A program made the position numbers and the translations under genes. A stretch of 8,746 bases of DNA from Pseudomonadota bacterium (GTDB taxonomy: Bacteria > Pseudomonadota > Gammaproteobacteria > Burkholderiales > Burkholderiaceae_E): positions 1 through 8,746 of the forward strand of contig JAEWEW010000321.1 of the NCBI GenBank assembly GCA_023389175.1. Direction: 5' to 3'. How positions within the stretch are numbered: the first letter of the stretch is position 1; each line of letters opens with the position of its first letter. Under the pieces are notes generated by a model, which saw nothing but the letters and a program-made list of their open reading frames with translations, did no database searches and was not told the DNA's origin. Of this stretch, positions 6,087 through 8,746 are shown piece by piece.

Positions 6087-7295
6087 TCAGATGACGTTGC
6101 GCTCGAGAAGCGGCCGCCCGGCCAGCAGCCGCTCGAAGCCGAGCGGAGCGAGGTCGAGCGTGCGATAGCCGCCGTGGCGGATCAGCTCCGCGACGCCGCG
6201 TCCGGCCGCGGGCGCCTGTTGCAACCCGTGCCCGGAGAACCCCACCGCGAAGTACAGGTTGCCGCACGAAGGATGCAGGCCGATCACGGCATTGTGGTCG
6301 AAGGTGTTCATCTCGTAGTAGCCGGCCCAGGCACCGGCCATGCGGATCGCTTCGAACGCCGGCACCCGGTTGGCGAGCGCCGGCCAGATGCGATCGTCGA
6401 AGGCCGGATACTCCACCTCGAGCGGCGGCTCGTCCGGGTCGTCCTCCGGCGCGAAGCCACTGATGAACCGGTCGCCCTCCGGCCTGAACCAGATGCCCGA
6501 TGGATCGATGACCAGCGGACAGCCGGGCAGGCGGCCGGGGCAGGTGAAGGCGAAGACGCTGCGGCGGCGGGCGGCGACCGGCAGCGCGATGCCGGCCCAG
6601 CGGGCGACCGCGGCCGCCCAGGGACCGGCCGCGTTGACGGCGGCATCGCAGGCGAGCAACCGGCTCGAGCCTGGTCCGGCCGCATCGCGGCCGCCGTCAC
6701 CGACCAGCACCGCAGTCACGCGGCCGTCGGCATCCTGCTGCAGGCCCAGGGCCTCGGCCTGCAGGTAGCGCGCTCCCTGGGCGACCGCCTTGCGCCGCAG
6801 CGCCTGCATCAGGCCATAGCCGTCGAACCAGCCTTCGTCGCGCAGTCCGAGCGACCCGAGCGCAATGCCTTCGGTCGAGAGCCAGGGAAAGCGCAGCCGC
6901 AGCTCGTCGGGCGAGAGCAGGGCGACCGCGACGCCGTTGGCGCGCTGGATCGCATGGTTCTCGCGCAGCAGGTCGACGCCGGCCGGCGTGGCGAGATAGA
7001 GGTAGCCGGGCTCCACGAGCCCGACCTCCGGCCGCTCGCCGTCCACGGCAAGCGTGCGGCCGATGTCGCGCAGGAAGCCGATCCCGAAGCGCGACATCGC
7101 GATGTTCACCGCCGTCGAGAATTGCTGCCTGATCGAGCTGGCGGACAAAGCCGACGAGGCGCGGGCATAGGTGAAGTCGCGCTCGACGACCGTGACCTCG
7201 ATGCGCGGCTCGCCCGGTACCGGGCAGGTCAGGAAATAGGCGATGGCGCTGCCGATCGCGCCGCCGCCCACGACGACGACCCGCCGGACGCTCAT
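6087..7295 (-). CDS. FOXRED1-like FAD-dependent oxidoreductase (DadA/sarcosine oxidase superfamily)
   Basis: This 402-residue protein begins with a Rossmann FAD-binding motif, VVVVGGGAIGSAIAYFL (6-22), and an acidic end to the second strand (ERD, 38-40). Next comes SALSASSIRQQFS (48-60), a hallmark of the FOXRED1-like branch. From about residue 128 it resembles human FOXRED1 as I recall it: LSPDELRLRFPWLSTEG, LRDEGWFDGYGL, NAAGPWA, AWAGYYEMNTFDHNAVIG, FAVGFSGHGLQQAP and a C-terminus ending ERNVI. The cysteine that covalently holds flavin in monomeric sarcosine oxidase appears to be absent (the region reads AGYYEMN, 324-330), so non-covalent FAD is inferred. Superfamily members oxidise secondary or primary amines and amino acids such as sarcosine, proline or pipecolate; the substrate here is not known. 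Its ATG overlaps the stop of the upstream aldehyde dehydrogenase as ATGA, so the two are almost certainly co-translated. Pipecolate or a related imino acid is the contextual guess. Confidence 0.9.
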   Translation of the reverse strand: MSVRRVVVVGGGAIGSAIAYFLTCPVPGEPRIEVTVVERDFTYARASSALSASSIRQQFSTAVNIAMSRFGIGFLRDIGRTLAVDGERPEVGLVEPGYLYLATPAGVDLLRENHAIQRANGVAVALLSPDELRLRFPWLSTEGIALGSLGLRDEGWFDGYGLMQALRRKAVAQGARYLQAEALGLQQDADGRVTAVLVGDGGRDAAGPGSSRLLACDAAVNAAGPWAAAVARWAGIALPVAARRRSVFAFTCPGRLPGCPLVIDPSGIWFRPEGDRFISGFAPEDDPDEPPLEVEYPAFDDRIWPALANRVPAFEAIRMAGAWAGYYEMNTFDHNAVIGLHPSCGNLYFAVGFSGHGLQQAPAAGRGVAELIRHGGYRTLDLAPLGFERLLAGRPLLERNVI

Positions 7296-8746
7296 CCTGC
7301 CGCTACATCGAACGAGACGCCCTGGGCGAGCGGAAGGCTGTCGCTGTAGTTGATGGTGTTGGTCGCCCGGCGCATGTAGCCCTTCCAGGCATCCGATCCG
7401 GATTCACGGCCGCCACCGGTGTCCTTCTCGCCGCCGAAGGCGCCACCGATCTCCGCGCCGGACGTCCCGATGTTGACGTTCGCGATGCCGCAATCGCTGC
7501 CGGCCGCGGAGACGAAGATCTCCGCCTCCTGCAGCTCCCGGGTGAAGATGGCGGACGACAGGCCTTGCGGCACGTCGTTCTGCAGCTCGATCGCCTCGGC
7601 CAGCGTCCGGTAGGTCATGACGTAGAGGATCGGCGCGAAGGTCTCTTCGCGCACGACGTCCGTCTGCGCCGGCATCGTGACGAGCGCCGGCCGGACATAC
7701 CAGGCCGCCGCGCCGAGGTCCTCCCGGACCCGGCCGCCGCCGACGACGGTACCGCCCTGCGCGGCGGCGCGCGCGAGCGCGCGCTGCATGCCGTCGAAGG
7801 CGGCCCGGTCGATCAGCGGTCCGACCAGCGTCGCGGGCTCGCGCGGATCACCGACGGTCACGCTCTCGTAGATCCGGCCGAGCCGTGCCACCAGCCGTTC
7901 CGCCACCGACTCGTGCACGATCAGCCGGCGCAGGCTGGTGCAGCGCTGACCGGCGGTGCCCACGGCGGAGAAGGTCACCGCGCGCGCGGCGAGCTCGAGG
8001 TCGGCGCTCGGCGCGACGATCATGGCGTTGTTGCCGCCCAGCTCCAGGATCGAGCGGCCGAGCCGTTCCGCCACCCGCACCGCCACCGCGCGCCCCATGC
8101 GCGTGCTGCCGGTCGCGCTCACGACCGCCACGCGTCTCGAGGCGGCCAGCGCTTCGCCGATCTCGCGGTCTCCGACGAGCACCGCATGCAGCCCGGCCGG
8201 CGCCAGGCCCGGATGCGATTCCGAGAATTGCCGGATCGCCCGCAAGAGCAATGCGTGACAGGCCAGCGCGGTGAGCGGCGTCTTCTCCGACGGCTTCCAG
8301 ACGACGCTGTCGCCGCAGGCCAGCGCGAGCGCGGTATTCCACGACCAGACCGCCACCGGGAAGTTGAATGCCGAGATTACGCCGACCACGCCAGCCGGAT
8401 GCCAGCACTCCATCATGCGATGGCCAGGCCGCTCCGAGGCGATGGTGAGGCCATGCAGCTGGCGCGAGAGACCGACCGCGAAGTCGCAGATGTCGATCAT
8501 CTCCTGGACCTCGCCCCGGCCCTCGGAGAGGATCTTCCCCGCCTCGAGCGTCACCAGCCGGCCGAGCGCCTCCTTGTGCCGGCGCAACTGCTCGCCGAGC
8601 AGCCGGACCAGCTCCCCGCGCACCGGCGCAGGGACGAGCCGCCAGCGCAGGAAGGCCTCGTGGGCGCGCTCGATGGTGGCCGCGGCCTGCGCCGTGCTCG
8701 CGCGGGCGACGCAGCCGAGGCGGCTGCCGTCGATGGGGGTATGCAC
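7292..8746 (-). CDS. amaB: ALDH7-type aldehyde dehydrogenase, probable L-piperideine-6-carboxylate dehydrogenase (N-terminus beyond the right edge)
   Basis: The frame is open at the right border with 484 residues visible. The first codon is GTG, but it probably encodes an internal Val: in Pseudomonas AmaB, as I recall it, a very similar VHTPIDGS stretch lies about 20 residues inside the protein. Seen: the NAD-site strand GVISAFNFPVAVW with N128, K151 in VVWKPSEKT, the general base E235 in ILELGGNN, the nucleophile C269 in GTAGQRCTSLRR, and EETFAPILYV (367-376). The C-terminal NVNIGTSGAEIGGAFGGEK and SGSDAWKGYMRRATNTINYS are diagnostic of the antiquitin/AmaB branch rather than of other aldehyde dehydrogenases. 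The enzyme oxidises L-piperideine-6-carboxylate/alpha-aminoadipate semialdehyde to L-2-aminoadipate with NAD(P)+ in lysine and pipecolate breakdown. It is the upstream member of a coupled pair with the FAD oxidoreductase, whose ATG it overlaps. Confidence 0.93.
   Translation of the reverse strand: MHTPIDGSRLGCVARASTAQAAATIERAHEAFLRWRLVPAPVRGELVRLLGEQLRRHKEALGRLVTLEAGKILSEGRGEVQEMIDICDFAVGLSRQLHGLTIASERPGHRMMECWHPAGVVGVISAFNFPVAVWSWNTALALACGDSVVWKPSEKTPLTALACHALLLRAIRQFSESHPGLAPAGLHAVLVGDREIGEALAASRRVAVVSATGSTRMGRAVAVRVAERLGRSILELGGNNAMIVAPSADLELAARAVTFSAVGTAGQRCTSLRRLIVHESVAERLVARLGRIYESVTVGDPREPATLVGPLIDRAAFDGMQRALARAAAQGGTVVGGGRVREDLGAAAWYVRPALVTMPAQTDVVREETFAPILYVMTYRTLAEAIELQNDVPQGLSSAIFTRELQEAEIFVSAAGSDCGIANVNIGTSGAEIGGAFGGEKDTGGGRESGSDAWKGYMRRATNTINYSDSLPLAQGVSFDVAAG

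Noticed and set aside
4774..6267. A long minus-strand open frame of about 500 codons antisense to hmgA
   Set aside because: hmgA has every catalytic residue of its family; the opposite frame shows only shadow composition.
5484..7349. A plus-strand open frame of about 620 codons antisense to the flavoprotein and overlapping hmgA in another frame
   Set aside because: It crosses two well-supported genes and its translation has no domain pattern. Long antisense frames arise easily at this GC content.
2150..8746. The set FAD oxidase + DapA-family enzyme + aldehyde dehydrogenase as a hydroxyproline degradation cluster
   Set aside because: The aldehyde dehydrogenase is of the AmaB/antiquitin branch, not a 2-oxoglutarate-semialdehyde dehydrogenase. 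No proline epimerase is seen, and the genes lie in separate transcription units split by hmgA.

Overview
This 8.7-kb window is GC-rich, densely coding bacterial DNA with a strong G/C bias at third codon positions. The gene content (a Lol-type lipoprotein with a DUF4136-like domain, a single-domain homogentisate dioxygenase, an AmaB-type piperideine-6-carboxylate dehydrogenase, a CaiB/BaiF CoA-transferase) suggests a member of the Pseudomonadota, most likely gamma- or betaproteobacterial. This is inferred from gene families only; there is no rRNA or other marker gene. No mobile element, CRISPR array, tRNA or rRNA is visible, and no gap between genes exceeds 250 bases.

Layout. (1) At the left edge, on the minus strand, is the N-terminal 190 residues of a zinc-dependent succinylglutamate desuccinylase/aspartoacylase-family enzyme, cut by the window border. 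(2) A 151-bp divergent spacer with an inverted repeat leads to a plus-strand gene for an outer-membrane-type lipoprotein. (3) Converging on it is a small unrecognised minus-strand gene with a structured 5' leader. (4) Further right on the minus strand are a dihydrodipicolinate-synthase/N-acetylneuraminate-lyase superfamily enzyme with an altered substrate loop and, upstream of it, a CaiB/BaiF CoA-transferase whose halves appear in swapped order with a duplicated joint. (5) Divergent from the CoA-transferase, on the plus strand, is a complete hmgA (homogentisate 1,2-dioxygenase), without the usual fumarylacetoacetase or maleylacetoacetate isomerase genes in view. (6) Converging on hmgA, on the minus strand, is a translationally coupled pair: an ALDH7/antiquitin-type aldehyde dehydrogenase (AmaB-like, running off the right edge) followed, with an ATGA overlap, by a flavin-dependent oxidoreductase that closely resembles mitochondrial FOXRED1.

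How the genes may work together. The theme is amino-acid and organic-acid catabolism. HmgA opens the homogentisate ring from tyrosine/phenylalanine. The AmaB-like enzyme would oxidise L-piperideine-6-carboxylate (alpha-aminoadipate semialdehyde) from lysine or pipecolate. Its flavoenzyme partner is placed where a pipecolate/imino-acid oxidase would be expected. The CoA-transferase and the DHDPS-like enzyme lie on one strand, 93 bp apart, and may form a second unit of unknown substrate. The observations most worth following are the permuted CoA-transferase, the coupling of a FOXRED1-like flavoprotein to an AmaB-type dehydrogenase, and the leader structure of the small unknown gene.
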